DNA of 64,000 nt from Pseudomonadota bacterium (GTDB lineage Bacteria > Desulfobacterota > Desulfovibrionia > Desulfovibrionales > Desulfovibrionaceae). A program made the position numbers and the translations under genes. How positions within the stretch are numbered: position 1 is the first letter of the stretch; each line of letters starts with the position of its first letter. The stretch is from contig JAEYDL010000016.1 in assembly GCA_023403845.1 (NCBI GenBank), positions 1 to 64,000 on the forward strand, written 5' to 3'. Shown one piece after another: positions 18,248 to 25,791 of this stretch. The notes beneath the pieces are model-generated. The model searched no databases and was not told where the DNA came from. It saw only the letters and a list, made by a program, of their open reading frames with translations.

Positions 18248-18766
18248 ATGCTCGTCTCTCTATCACCTGAAGAAGTCCGGCAGCGTCTGGAAACGGGAGA
18301 CATACGGCTTATTGATATTCGGGAGCCCGAAGAATACGCCGAGGTTTCCATCCCTGGAGCTCGCCTGATTCCCCTTTCCATCATCAAAAAACATCCATTA
18401 ACGGAACCTGACTCAGTTTCGAAGCCTATCGTCTTCACCTGCCGCTCCGGAAATCGCACGAGAGAGGCAGCCCCTCTGCTCGAATCTCTGGTCAACGGAG
18501 AGGCCTATGTTCTTGACGGCGGAACATCCGGTTGGGAACAGGCCGGACTTCCTGTAGAACGAACACCTGTACCTCTGCCCATGTTCCGTCAAATTCAGAT
18601 CGGGGCCGGGATACTTGTGCTTGTCGGCGTGATCGGCAGCGCATTCTGGCATCCCCTGTACTGGTTAAGCGCCTTCGTGGGCGCAGGCCTTGTCTTTGCA
18701 GGAGTTACCGGTTTCTGCGGCCTGGGCGTGCTGCTGTCCAAAATGCCGTGGAACAAACGCAGCTGA
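18248..18766 (+). CDS. Rhodanese domain fused to a two-helix membrane anchor (YgaP-like)
   Basis: The N-terminal rhodanese domain (residues 1-105) has the sulfur-accepting cysteine in FTCRSGNRTRE, with LIDIREPEEYAEVSIPGA and LDGGTSGWEQAGLP as family landmarks. Two C-terminal transmembrane helices (GAGILVLVGVIGSAF and AFVGAGLVFAGVTGFCGLGVLL) form the DUF2892 anchor. This order matches the E. coli thiosulfate sulfurtransferase YgaP, at the same length (172 residues). GGAG precedes ATG 18248. It probably moves sulfane sulfur at the inner membrane. No ArsR-type partner gene is adjacent. Confidence 0.88.
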   Translation: MLVSLSPEEVRQRLETGDIRLIDIREPEEYAEVSIPGARLIPLSIIKKHPLTEPDSVSKPIVFTCRSGNRTREAAPLLESLVNGEAYVLDGGTSGWEQAGLPVERTPVPLPMFRQIQIGAGILVLVGVIGSAFWHPLYWLSAFVGAGLVFAGVTGFCGLGVLLSKMPWNKRS

Positions 18767-18851
18767 CTCTGCGGGCAGACGCATTAGCGAAAAGACAGGC
18801 TCTCTTCAGCAAATGAATACCGCAATCCGGTCCATATCCAAGGAACGCTCT

Positions 18852-19055
18852 ATGGATGTTTCACAAGTAAGTCTTCTGGCCGCAGCCATGACCGTCAATG
18901 CCAAATACGCCGCGTACGCCTTTTATCAGCAGAGGGAGGGACGCCCTCTTACGTCTGAGGAGATGGAAGAAATCGCTACCGGCATCATCAATGAAATCGG
19001 CACCACAACCAAACAATTCGTTACCGCGCTCAGCGGCGGGGCCGATGTGGACTAA
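18852..19055 (+). CDS. Small hypothetical protein, 67 residues
   Basis: Not recognised. The start at ATG 18852 has AAGGAA six bases upstream; an earlier in-frame ATG at 18813 has a weaker site. The protein appears all-helical, with an Ala/Tyr-rich first half (LLAAAMTVNAKYAAYAFYQQ) and an acidic second half ending in DVD. No transmembrane segment and no Cys pair. It follows the rhodanese gene by about 85 bases on the same strand and may be cotranscribed. Confidence 0.55.
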   Translation: MDVSQVSLLAAAMTVNAKYAAYAFYQQREGRPLTSEEMEEIATGIINEIGTTTKQFVTALSGGADVD

Positions 19056-19087
19056 AGACACGGTTCAGTACCCTCCAAGAGTGGACA

Positions 19088-19125
19088 GCCGGCAGGCGGA
19101 CGATCGTGATCGTCCATCTGCCGGC
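19088..19125. other. Hairpin between convergent genes
   Basis: GCCGGCAG and CTGCCGGC, then GACGAT and ATCGTC, form an interrupted stem of about 14 bp. No T-run follows on either strand, so its role as a terminator between the small protein gene and the amino acid permease gene is uncertain. Confidence 0.45.
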
Positions 19126-19186
19126 CGTCTGGCACGTCATAAAGACCATGCATCTGAAACCCAGCACTAAAATTGCCGGGATGAAA

Positions 19187-20422
19187 CTAGCGATACATGG
19201 GAAGCACGTTCAGAACAAAAAGCACATGACATACGGCGGTTACGATGCCATAGGACAACAGAAGCGGAACGGTGAGCACACCGCCGGGAGCTTGATACGT
19301 CGAAAAGCCGAACTTGCGACGGCTGGCCCGCAACATCAGGGCAGGAACAATAACAGACCAGATCGTGGCCGCAAGTCCGGCCCAGCCAATGGCGGGAAGA
19401 AACCCCTCAGGCCAGAGCAACCCTCCGAGAAGAGGCGGAAGGAAGGTCACCAAAGCCGTTTTGGTTCTCCCCAGCCTGGAATCATCGAAACCGCACAGGT
19501 CGGCCATGTAATCAAATAGCCCCAGCCCAGCCCCAAGAAAGGACGTCGCCACAGCGAGACAGGTGAAGGCTTCCAGCACATGAATGATGAAATCGCTGTT
19601 AATGCCCGCTCCCGCGGCGCGCACGAGATCTCCCACATTGCCACCAGCCGCAATGACACCCTTGAACGCTTCCCGTGAAATAATTCCGTCGGCTGAAACA
19701 ATCCAGATGACATAGCAGGCCAGAGCGATAATCGTCCCATTCCGTAAACATTTATTAATGATTACCGGCTCCCGGCCAAAATACTTGACCAGACTGGGAA
19801 CCGAGGCATGAAAGCAAAATGAGGTCAGATAGGTGGACATCGCCCCCCAGATAAAAAGAACCGACCCTCCGGTTCCATCCGCATCAACAAGCACCGAAGT
19901 GCGAATATGGGAAAGCATGCCCGAAATCGAAAGCACAAAGGTCAGTACCATCCCGCCCATAAGGGCCACGGAAAAACGATCCACGGATCGGGCGCTCCAC
20001 CAGACGCAGGCGGTGAGGAACAATGCGAAAAGAAGTCCCGTAAAGGCGGCGTTTGGTCTGTACCCCAGAGAAGACGACAAGGCCTGCTGAACCACCGATC
20101 CTCCACCGCTGACATATGCGTAAACAAGCACATACAGGACGAAAGCTACTGAGAACCCATTGACGGCATTCCAGACAGGTCCAAGGGTGTCGCTCACCAG
20201 CGTATGAAAACTGCTGCCGGGAGCGTAATGCAGATTGACTTCCAGAATGGCCTGACTGGACCACAGCATGAGCAGCCAGGTGGCCGCGAGCAAAAACAGG
20301 GACCAATACAGCCACATTCCTGCGGAAATCATAGGGAGAGCCAGCATTCCCGCACCGATGGCCGTCCCCGCAATGATCATGGACCCGCCGAGCACGCTGC
20401 GCCGGGTAATTATCCCTTCCAT
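19187..20422 (-). CDS. Aromatic amino acid permease (HAAAP family)
   Basis: Inner-membrane proton symporter of the tryptophan/tyrosine (Mtr, TnaB, TyrP) family with about 11 helices. The N-terminal signature GGSMIIAGTAIGAGMLALPM is diagnostic. Later family segments include SFCFHASVPSLVKYFGREP and ATSFLGAGLGLFDYMADL. Start ATG 20422 has GGGAGGAA just upstream. 411 residues, typical. It is transcribed alone, divergent from a GGDEF protein. Tryptophan versus tyrosine specificity cannot be told. Confidence 0.88.
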   Translation of the reverse strand: MEGIITRRSVLGGSMIIAGTAIGAGMLALPMISAGMWLYWSLFLLAATWLLMLWSSQAILEVNLHYAPGSSFHTLVSDTLGPVWNAVNGFSVAFVLYVLVYAYVSGGGSVVQQALSSSLGYRPNAAFTGLLFALFLTACVWWSARSVDRFSVALMGGMVLTFVLSISGMLSHIRTSVLVDADGTGGSVLFIWGAMSTYLTSFCFHASVPSLVKYFGREPVIINKCLRNGTIIALACYVIWIVSADGIISREAFKGVIAAGGNVGDLVRAAGAGINSDFIIHVLEAFTCLAVATSFLGAGLGLFDYMADLCGFDDSRLGRTKTALVTFLPPLLGGLLWPEGFLPAIGWAGLAATIWSVIVPALMLRASRRKFGFSTYQAPGGVLTVPLLLSYGIVTAVCHVLFVLNVLPMYR

Positions 20423-20898
20423 AAATTCCTCCCTTTCCCGCGCCGTAACGCGAAACGTTAGTCCGTCGGTAATACCCGTTTTGTCCTCCTTTGGGAACGC
20501 CGCAGTCTCTCATCTCGCAACATACGGAACATTTTACCTTTCCCTGTTTTATCCTACCTTTTATTAAACACTTTCCGCATATCCTTAAAAAATTCCGTGC
20601 ACTACAGACGGGCAGCGGTTCCAGATCGGCAGGAAGAATAAAACCATATAGTTTATGATACAGAACTTGAGACGTCCATATTCTCGCATTCGTCCCAACC
20701 ATACGGCAGATTCGCCATGTTTTTGAAAACCGGCGCTTTTCTGAGTCCGCTCTGTTCATGCAAAAGGATCGTCTGTCTTCAAAACAGGTTGTCCAGCCTC
20801 ATGTTATGGGCTATACTTTATTTCCATGTTACGCAGTCATTATAGAATTTCATTGTTCGCCATAAAATGAACGATTTCGCAACATACGGGAGAAAACG
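20423..20898. other. Divergent intergenic region
   Basis: 476 bases between the permease and the GGDEF gene. It holds the two promoters. I see no RNA gene. Frames open on the minus strand here are extensions or shadows of the permease region. Confidence 0.4.
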
Positions 20899-21861
20899 AT
20901 GTACTGCATCCTGAATGCCGGATCAGTCGGCCCGCTGGGCGAACGAGGAATGAAGCTCACCAGCGAAATCATACACCATCACTACCGGCGCGAATCAGAC
21001 TTCGTCTGGGAACAGATGGCGGACGACGTCATGTGGATAGGTCCACTGCGCATGCAGTTCACCAACGGCCTGAGCAAACTTGTCGAGCTGCTGCAGGGGG
21101 AACAGGAAGTTACATGCAGCATGGAAAAAGAAGCCTATCAGGTCGTTCATGAAGATAATGAATCATGCCTCATCGTCGGCAGCTACTTCATCACGACCGA
21201 TGCGGAAACGGGACTGTTCATTCGTTGTCTCCAGCGTGTCACATTTTACTATCGTTTGTTCGACACTCGACTCAAGGTCGTCCACATGCACCTTTCCCAA
21301 CCTTATGAAGTGCTCGAACAGGGGGAAGTTTTTCCGTTCCGTTTCGGTAAGGAAGCCTATGACTATATGACGCAAACCCATCAGATGGCCTTTGTGGACA
21401 GCCTGACGGGGCTTGGCAACCGTAATGCCTATGAAACCAGCCTGATGAACGCCGACGCCAATCTCGGCGGCATGAGTTCGCTCTGTTTCATTCTTTTCGA
21501 TCTCAATGGACTCAAGGAAGTGAACGACAACCTCGGTCATCTTGCAGGAGATGGCCTTCTCAGGGAATTCGCCGCGCTTCTGCGCAAGGCCATGCCGAAA
21601 ACGGCGGAACTCTATCGCTATGGGGGAGACGAGTTTATCGCTTCACTGAAAAATACGTCCCGGGAAGATGTGGACTCCTCCCTGAAGAATCTTGAAAGAC
21701 ACTGCCGCAGACGTAACGAAGCGGCGCAGATTGCCCTCAGCTTTGCCCGAGGACTGGCTTTTCTCCAGCATGGCAGGGACAGAACAATAGCAGACGTCAT
21801 CAGACGAGCCGATGCCATGCTGTATGCCCACAAGAAAGCCATGAAAGGCATATCGACATGA
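20899..21861 (+). CDS. GGDEF-domain protein (diguanylate cyclase) with SnoaL-like N-terminus
   Basis: The C-terminal half (residues about 160-320) is a GGDEF domain: DSLTGLGNRNAYE, LFDLNGLKEVNDNLGHLAGDGLL, then RYGGDEFIASL with the intact signature. It should therefore make c-di-GMP from two GTP. No RxxD inhibitory site is evident before the signature. The N-terminal 150 residues have no transmembrane helix and resemble a SnoaL/NTF2-like sensory fold (EQMADDVMWIGPLRMQFTNG, then alternating beta strands). The input ligand is unknown. ATG 20899 is preceded by GGGAG. Confidence 0.85.
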   Translation: MYCILNAGSVGPLGERGMKLTSEIIHHHYRRESDFVWEQMADDVMWIGPLRMQFTNGLSKLVELLQGEQEVTCSMEKEAYQVVHEDNESCLIVGSYFITTDAETGLFIRCLQRVTFYYRLFDTRLKVVHMHLSQPYEVLEQGEVFPFRFGKEAYDYMTQTHQMAFVDSLTGLGNRNAYETSLMNADANLGGMSSLCFILFDLNGLKEVNDNLGHLAGDGLLREFAALLRKAMPKTAELYRYGGDEFIASLKNTSREDVDSSLKNLERHCRRRNEAAQIALSFARGLAFLQHGRDRTIADVIRRADAMLYAHKKAMKGIST

Positions 21862-22202
21862 TCCCCATGTTTATGGCGTGACATTTTCCTGTTACGCCCA
21901 CCAGAGATGCCACCCGCGAAAGGCAAAAGACTAACCATGCGTCATATTTTTCAATCAAAAAACTGAAACCCCAATATACTGCATCTTCTTGAAGACGCTT
22001 GAACAGAAGAACGAGTGCCTTAACGGTATGTTGCAAAAATGGCCGGGCACTCGATCAGGGGCTTCTCCTCCAGCTGTGCGCAGGTCTGAAGTCAATACTG
22101 CCGAGCAGGCAGTATCCCTTTTCCCGGACAGTAATCCACCGCCGCCCAAAACCTTGCCCCATTTCATGCTCTTCGCTATTCTTTCCCTCACGGAGGAATT
22201 TA
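21862..22202. other. Intergenic region with terminator-like hairpin
   Basis: No gene is visible in these 341 bases. A hairpin ATACTGCC/GGCAGTAT (22095-22115) followed by CCCTTTT could end transcription from the GGDEF gene, 230 bases downstream of its stop. Confidence 0.4.
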
Positions 22203-22394
22203 ATGGCCAAAAAAGATTTTCACTGTCCGCACGCCCGTTGGGTGGGCGATCTGGTTCTGTGCTCGCAATCGTGTGAAAAGACAGGAGCCAAAGAAGTCTG
22301 GCGCGCTCGGGATTCTCAAGAATACATCCACGAGCAATGGTGGTGTGAGCACAAGTGTCTGTGGTGGGCGAAAGAGCATCCGAATTACGACTGA
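22203..22394 (+). CDS. Small cysteine-rich protein, 63 residues
   Basis: Not matched to a named family. ATG 22203 is preceded by CGGAGGAA, a strong ribosome-binding site. The protein has five cysteines (FHCPHARW, VLCSQSCEKT, WWCEHKCLWW) and several Trp and His residues, suggesting a small metal- or cluster-binding fold. It has no signal peptide or membrane segment. I have an impression of similar short proteins in Desulfovibrio genomes, but cannot verify it. Confidence 0.65.
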   Translation: MAKKDFHCPHARWVGDLVLCSQSCEKTGAKEVWRARDSQEYIHEQWWCEHKCLWWAKEHPNYD

Positions 22395-23209
22395 GAACGA
22401 TATGGGTAAAGGTTCCTTTCCCGGCGTGTCCCTGCCGGGCGAGCTTTCAGCCTGATTCATCGTGCCTTTCTCTCAATCGTGCTGTTCTTCCATGCCTGTG
22501 GGTGGTGGAAGCATACATGACATAGAACCTTTCCCCCTCAGAGCATTACGGTATCAGAATTCAGCTGCATCGGGAAAGGTCGTCCGTTGGGATTCACTGA
22601 ACACATCTCACAGAGGAAGCTGAAAAACAAAAGATCTCTCTGAGTCATACTCATATTTGCTTTGCCAAAGTTGGACGCTCAGCCTCTGCAACCTGCAGCG
22701 AAGGAACTGTGGCAACATACCGTAGCCCCTTAAGGAAAGGAAGGCGCAAGAATGCTTGAGGCGGGCTCATTGCCCTGACAGGTCCATATGCTGATCCAGA
22801 TAACGTCCAGAATGGAGATACTGTTTTTATTGGCGGGCCGGAAAAACGCCTGATGCGTGTGAATGCTCTGCCGTCCGAAGTCCAGACAGCACGATCGAGA
22901 GTCAGGTATCGGGATACGCCATGGACACGGCAGGCCAGATGCAGCATGCCCCGGTTCAATGAGGACACCACAAGGGAAAGCTGAATCTCCCATATCCGTC
23001 CCCGTGCACGGACTGCGAGTCATAAAATATGGATGGCAGGTTGTGCACAAGCCGCAGAACACGATCGGGGGAGAAGCCCATATAAGAACCCCACCACTTT
23101 GGACGGAGGATTCCTTTTCGCCTGCTGGAGTCGCAGCAAGCCAAACTCCCTAATAAAAAAGCAGACCGGTATGCCCGTCCTGCTTTCCGAAAAATAGTTG
23201 CCGATAAGG
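22395..23209. other. 0.8-kb region, possible decayed gene
   Basis: No intact gene. On the minus strand, three partly overlapping open frames (22651-22971, 22730-23062, 22956-23252) could be pieces of one frameshifted gene, the switch lying near a GGGAAAG tract at about 22975. I do not recognise any family in them, so this stays a possibility only. A lipoprotein terminator lies at the right end. Confidence 0.3.
23154..23187 (-). terminator. Terminator of the small lipoprotein gene
   Basis: On the minus strand AAAGCAGGACGG pairs with CCGGTCTGCTTT (one mismatch, one wobble) and is followed by TTTTTTATTA. Confidence 0.65.
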
Positions 23210-23536
23210 CTACTTGCAATAAAATGAAACCGTCGCGGAACCACCCCGCCACGTCGTTTGAGAAACAAGATCAACAATATCTGTTTGCTTACCCATTGCC
23301 TCGCAAATCTTCTGCGCCTGCGCGGAAACGAAAGCGCGGGCTCCCGTTGAGCCTCCCTCATACGTCGCAAGTTCAGCGGACAGGGTATGCATATCAGAAT
23401 CGGCCTTCAGGGGTGCGTTCGTCGCGGCAGGTTCGTCCGAAGGCACCTCGGGCCGTGGGCTGTCGGTAGCCGCACAGCCGGGAACAAGCAGCAACCCCAT
23501 GCACAGAAAAAACGCTTTCCACATGATGTTATCCAA
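23210..23536 (-). CDS. Small predicted lipoprotein, function unknown
   Basis: The N-terminus is a lipoprotein signal: a hydrophobic core (FFLCMGLLLVPG) followed by the lipobox LVPGC, so the mature protein should begin with a lipid-modified Cys. Asp/Ser near that Cys does not decide inner or outer membrane sorting. A Pro/Ala/Glu-rich linker leads to a compact domain of about 60 residues ending in SATVSFYCK. The start is at 23536 or the nearby Met five residues on. No family recognised. It has its own terminator. Confidence 0.65.
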   Translation of the reverse strand: MDNIMWKAFFLCMGLLLVPGCAATDSPRPEVPSDEPAATNAPLKADSDMHTLSAELATYEGGSTGARAFVSAQAQKICEAMGKQTDIVDLVSQTTWRGGSATVSFYCK

Positions 23537-23650
23537 GTTTTAAAGTTGATATGCTGCGAAACGACGTTCTCTTCCTCGCATCCATGCAGAAGCATAATCG
23601 GCATCGGAAGTTCAAGCAATGAAAAAGTAGTATTCCCTCTGCTTGAAGAC

Positions 23651-23682
23651 GAAAATTCAAACGGACCCCGAAGGGTCCGTTT
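23651..23682 (-). terminator. Terminator downstream of the selenoprotein gene
   Basis: A perfect 10-bp stem AAACGGACCC/GGGTCCGTTT with a CGAA loop (23659-23682) lies 17 bases after the stop codon on the minus strand. The T-run that follows is interrupted (GAATTTTC). Confidence 0.75.
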
Positions 23683-23698
23683 CATTCGTTAATCCATG

Positions 23699-24022
23699 TC
23701 AGATGCTGCAGCTGCCGGAGGAACAACCGCCGCATCCTCCCTCGCCCCCACCACCAAATGGGTTAGCAGATTCAATCACAAACCCCATGTAGGTGAGATC
23801 AATGGAAATATCTCCTGCCTGCGTTGCCAGATCCTTGGCAATGCAGAAGGTAAATCCATTCACATCAAGCGTATCATCTTCGGGAGTAGGCTCGTCCAGA
23901 GCCAGCGCAAGACGCGGCCCCTGTCAGCCTCCGGCGGCAAGATATACCCGAATGGGAGTCTTTTCCCGTTCCGCAAAAAACGATTCCAGCTCCTGCCGAG
24001 CTGTTTCACTCAAAGTAATCAT
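23699..24022 (-). CDS. HesB/IscA-like selenoprotein (in-frame UGA at codon 33)
   Basis: An A-type iron-sulfur scaffold-like protein of 107 residues, read only if UGA codon 33 (bases 23924-23926) is decoded as selenocysteine. ATG 24022 follows GGAGGAATTCT. Codons 1-32 encode MITLSETARQELESFFAERE and on to RVYLAAGG; after the UGA the frame continues as QGPRLALALDEPTPEDD to a Gly/Cys-rich tail (GGCGGCSSGSC). The neighbouring paralogue (24535-24870) matches throughout and has Cys at exactly residue 33, where IscA has its first cluster ligand. A SECIS-like hairpin starts directly after the UGA. HesB-like selenoproteins are a known prokaryotic family. A nonsense mutation is the alternative, but the intact downstream frame argues against it. 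selA-D are not in this window. Confidence 0.85.
23897..23923 (-). promoter_or_regulatory. Putative bacterial SECIS element
   Basis: Immediately 3' of the UGA, CAGGGGCCGCG can pair with CGCTGGCTCTG (ten pairs, one bulged base on each side) around a five-base loop TCTTG. The loop begins 11 bases after the UGA and a bulged U lies on the 3' arm. Size and spacing match bacterial SECIS hairpins recognised by SelB. Folding was done by eye. Confidence 0.6.
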
Positions 24023-24534
24023 AGAATTCCTCCGGTATGGTTTTACGCAGCCTGCAGCTTTGAAGAGCAGGACTGTGAAGGGAGAGGTCCAAATACATGC
24101 TCATCCGGCTGTCCCAAGCGACTTGATCCGAACGGGCCTCCTTGAAAAGGAGCGTCCGCATTGGAACTCCGCCGCGGCTCCGGTACAGAGCAAGTATTCA
24201 GTTCTTGTTCTCAATTAAGCGCTCTTGAAAGCAAAGACAAGGGGAAAAGAAATAAAAGCTCTCTTTAGGAAAATATACACAAGTCTTATAGTTTGAAAAT
24301 CTATATACAATTTTTTATTAAAAATATTTATAATATATTTTTTAATGTATTACGCAAACAATACCAAGATGCAGACCGCAGAGAGTCCTGCTCAGGCTCC
24401 TGTTTGTTCCCATCGTGATTTAAAAGATCGCAGCTGCCTTTGAAACTGTCGCCAGAATCGGAATACCTTTCTGGTTCTGTTGCCATATCCAGCGGAGCCG
24501 AAAAAAGGCGTCCGTCCCCGAACGCCCTTCATTT
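24023..24534. other. AT-rich spacer between the two HesB-like genes
   Basis: About 510 bases with no gene seen. Bases 24230-24370 are strikingly AT-rich, a likely promoter region for the selenoprotein gene. The terminator of the upstream paralogue lies at its right end. Confidence 0.45.
24501..24530 (-). terminator. Terminator of the Cys-type HesB gene
   Basis: On the minus strand GGGCGT and ACGCC form a short stem around TCGGGGACGG, followed by TTTTTT. It sits just after the stop codon of the Cys paralogue. Confidence 0.55.
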
Positions 24535-24870
24535 CTAGTGGCAGCCGCCGCAGCAACCACCGCACCCGCTGCTGCCGCAACCTTCCCCCTCGCCGCTATC
24601 GGGAAGGGGAACTCTGGGAATCGGCAGGAATCCCATGGGAGTGAGCTGAATGGACACAGCCTCCACGGCGGTCAACAAGTCCTTGTTGATGCAATATGTA
24701 ATGCCGTGATCCTCAACGCTCATATCCTCTTCACCGGGTTCATCCAGCGCCAAGGCGAGACGGGGACCTCCACACCCGCCGGGGGCAAGGTACACTCGAA
24801 TAGGGGTCTTTTCCTTGTCCGCAAAGTATGCTTCAAGTTCCCTGCGGGCTTCATCGCTGACCGTGATCAT
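24535..24870 (-). CDS. HesB/IscA-like protein, Cys form
   Basis: Paralogue of the selenoprotein next door, 111 residues, starting at ATG 24870 behind GGAGGAAGC. The open frame extends upstream, but that part lacks family similarity. The first cluster-type ligand is C33 (RVYLAPGGCGGPR, codon TGT). The second region has GITYCINKDL, and the C-terminal tail is a Gly/Cys-rich stretch (CGSSGCGGCCGGCH) in place of the usual Cys-Gly-Cys of IscA. The role may be Fe-S assembly or metal/redox handling in the cytoplasm. Each of the two paralogues has its own ribosome-binding site and terminator. Confidence 0.85.
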   Translation of the reverse strand: MITVSDEARRELEAYFADKEKTPIRVYLAPGGCGGPRLALALDEPGEEDMSVEDHGITYCINKDLLTAVEAVSIQLTPMGFLPIPRVPLPDSGEGEGCGSSGCGGCCGGCH

Positions 24871-25251
24871 GCTTCCTCCTGAGGGGTGATATTCAAACCG
24901 GCAGCACACGCCAATATCGGCATGCCAAGTCCGAAACCGGGTACCTGCCCGGCGCAGGAGCTACCATAGGGTTCTCTGTCCTGTTGTCAAGTTTTCTCTC
25001 CAACTGCGGCAGCCAGCCGGCGGCTTCTTCTCATTTCGACTGCCCAGCCCGGAATGCTCTTTGCGTATATGAACAAGACATGCGGATTTTCCCTTTCGAG
25101 AGTACTCTTCCCAGAAGAAGGGGAATAGGCTATTCTTTCTTCCATCGGGAGAAGAGAGGCGGTCTGCCTTGCCTGCTTCGCTTCACAAAACGCGCAACCG
25201 GGACCATGCCGGGACGGTCAACTCCCTAATTCATTTCGAAAGGTTTTTTCC
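24871..25251. other. Divergent intergenic region before pyrR
   Basis: 381 bases with no gene seen. A short perfect palindrome GAATAGGCTATTC lies near 25123-25135. Promoters for pyrR and the Cys-type HesB gene are expected here. Confidence 0.4.
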
Positions 25252-25788
25252 ATGAAGACGACGAAACTGCTCAATGCCGACGAAATAACCCGTATTCTCG
25301 ATCGGTTGGCTTTTCAAATCATTGAACGGCACGGCAACTGCGAACAGACCGTTCTTCTGGGCATTCAGCGCCGAGGAGCGGATCTTGCCCTGCGTCTGGA
25401 AAAGATGCTTGAGGAAAAACTTGGACGCCGGATTCCCTTCGGCACGCTGGATATCAACCTGTATCGGGACGACTGGACTACCTCCAGCGCCAGACCGACC
25501 ATAGGGGAATCCAACATCACGACACCGCTGGACGGCAAAAAGGTTATTCTCGTGGACGATGTGCTGTACACGGGCCGGACCATCCGGGCAGCGCTGGAAG
25601 CCATTCTGGATTATGGCCGTCCCAGTCAGGTGGAGCTGCTCGTTCTGGTGGACCGCGGTCATCGCGAACTGCCCATTCATGGAGACTATGTGGGACGCAC
25701 GGTAAATACTGCCAGAGCGGAAAAGGTCAATGTGCTCCTTGCCGAACGCGACGGCATGGATGAAGTCACGCTGGAAAGCGCTGAGTAG
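25252..25788 (+). CDS. pyrR: Bifunctional PyrR (pyrimidine regulator/uracil phosphoribosyltransferase)
   Basis: Type I phosphoribosyltransferase fold. The PRPP loop is VILVDDVLYTGRTIRAAL. LGIQRRGADLALRL, GTLDINLYRDDW and LVDRGHRELPIHGDYVGR are all standard PyrR landmarks. It makes UMP from uracil and PRPP. RNA-binding attenuation is known in Firmicutes; no pyr attenuator is visible here, so the enzymatic role is safer. 178 residues, full length. It is followed within 3 bases by rarA, so the two are likely cotranscribed. Confidence 0.92.
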   Translation: MKTTKLLNADEITRILDRLAFQIIERHGNCEQTVLLGIQRRGADLALRLEKMLEEKLGRRIPFGTLDINLYRDDWTTSSARPTIGESNITTPLDGKKVILVDDVLYTGRTIRAALEAILDYGRPSQVELLVLVDRGHRELPIHGDYVGRTVNTARAEKVNVLLAERDGMDEVTLESAE

Positions 25789-25791
25789 CCC

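Noticed and set aside
22651..23252. Three overlapping minus-strand frames as one frameshifted gene
   Set aside because: No family could be recognised in any piece, so only a possibility is recorded in the gap note.
23924..24022. Reading the HesB-like UGA as an inactivating mutation
   Set aside because: Downstream codons keep the family sequence and a SECIS-like hairpin follows at the right distance. Decay would be expected to scramble the rest.
23696..24145. Plus-strand frame across the selenoprotein gene
   Set aside because: No family resemblance; the minus-strand frame, read through UGA, matches a paralogue along its full length.
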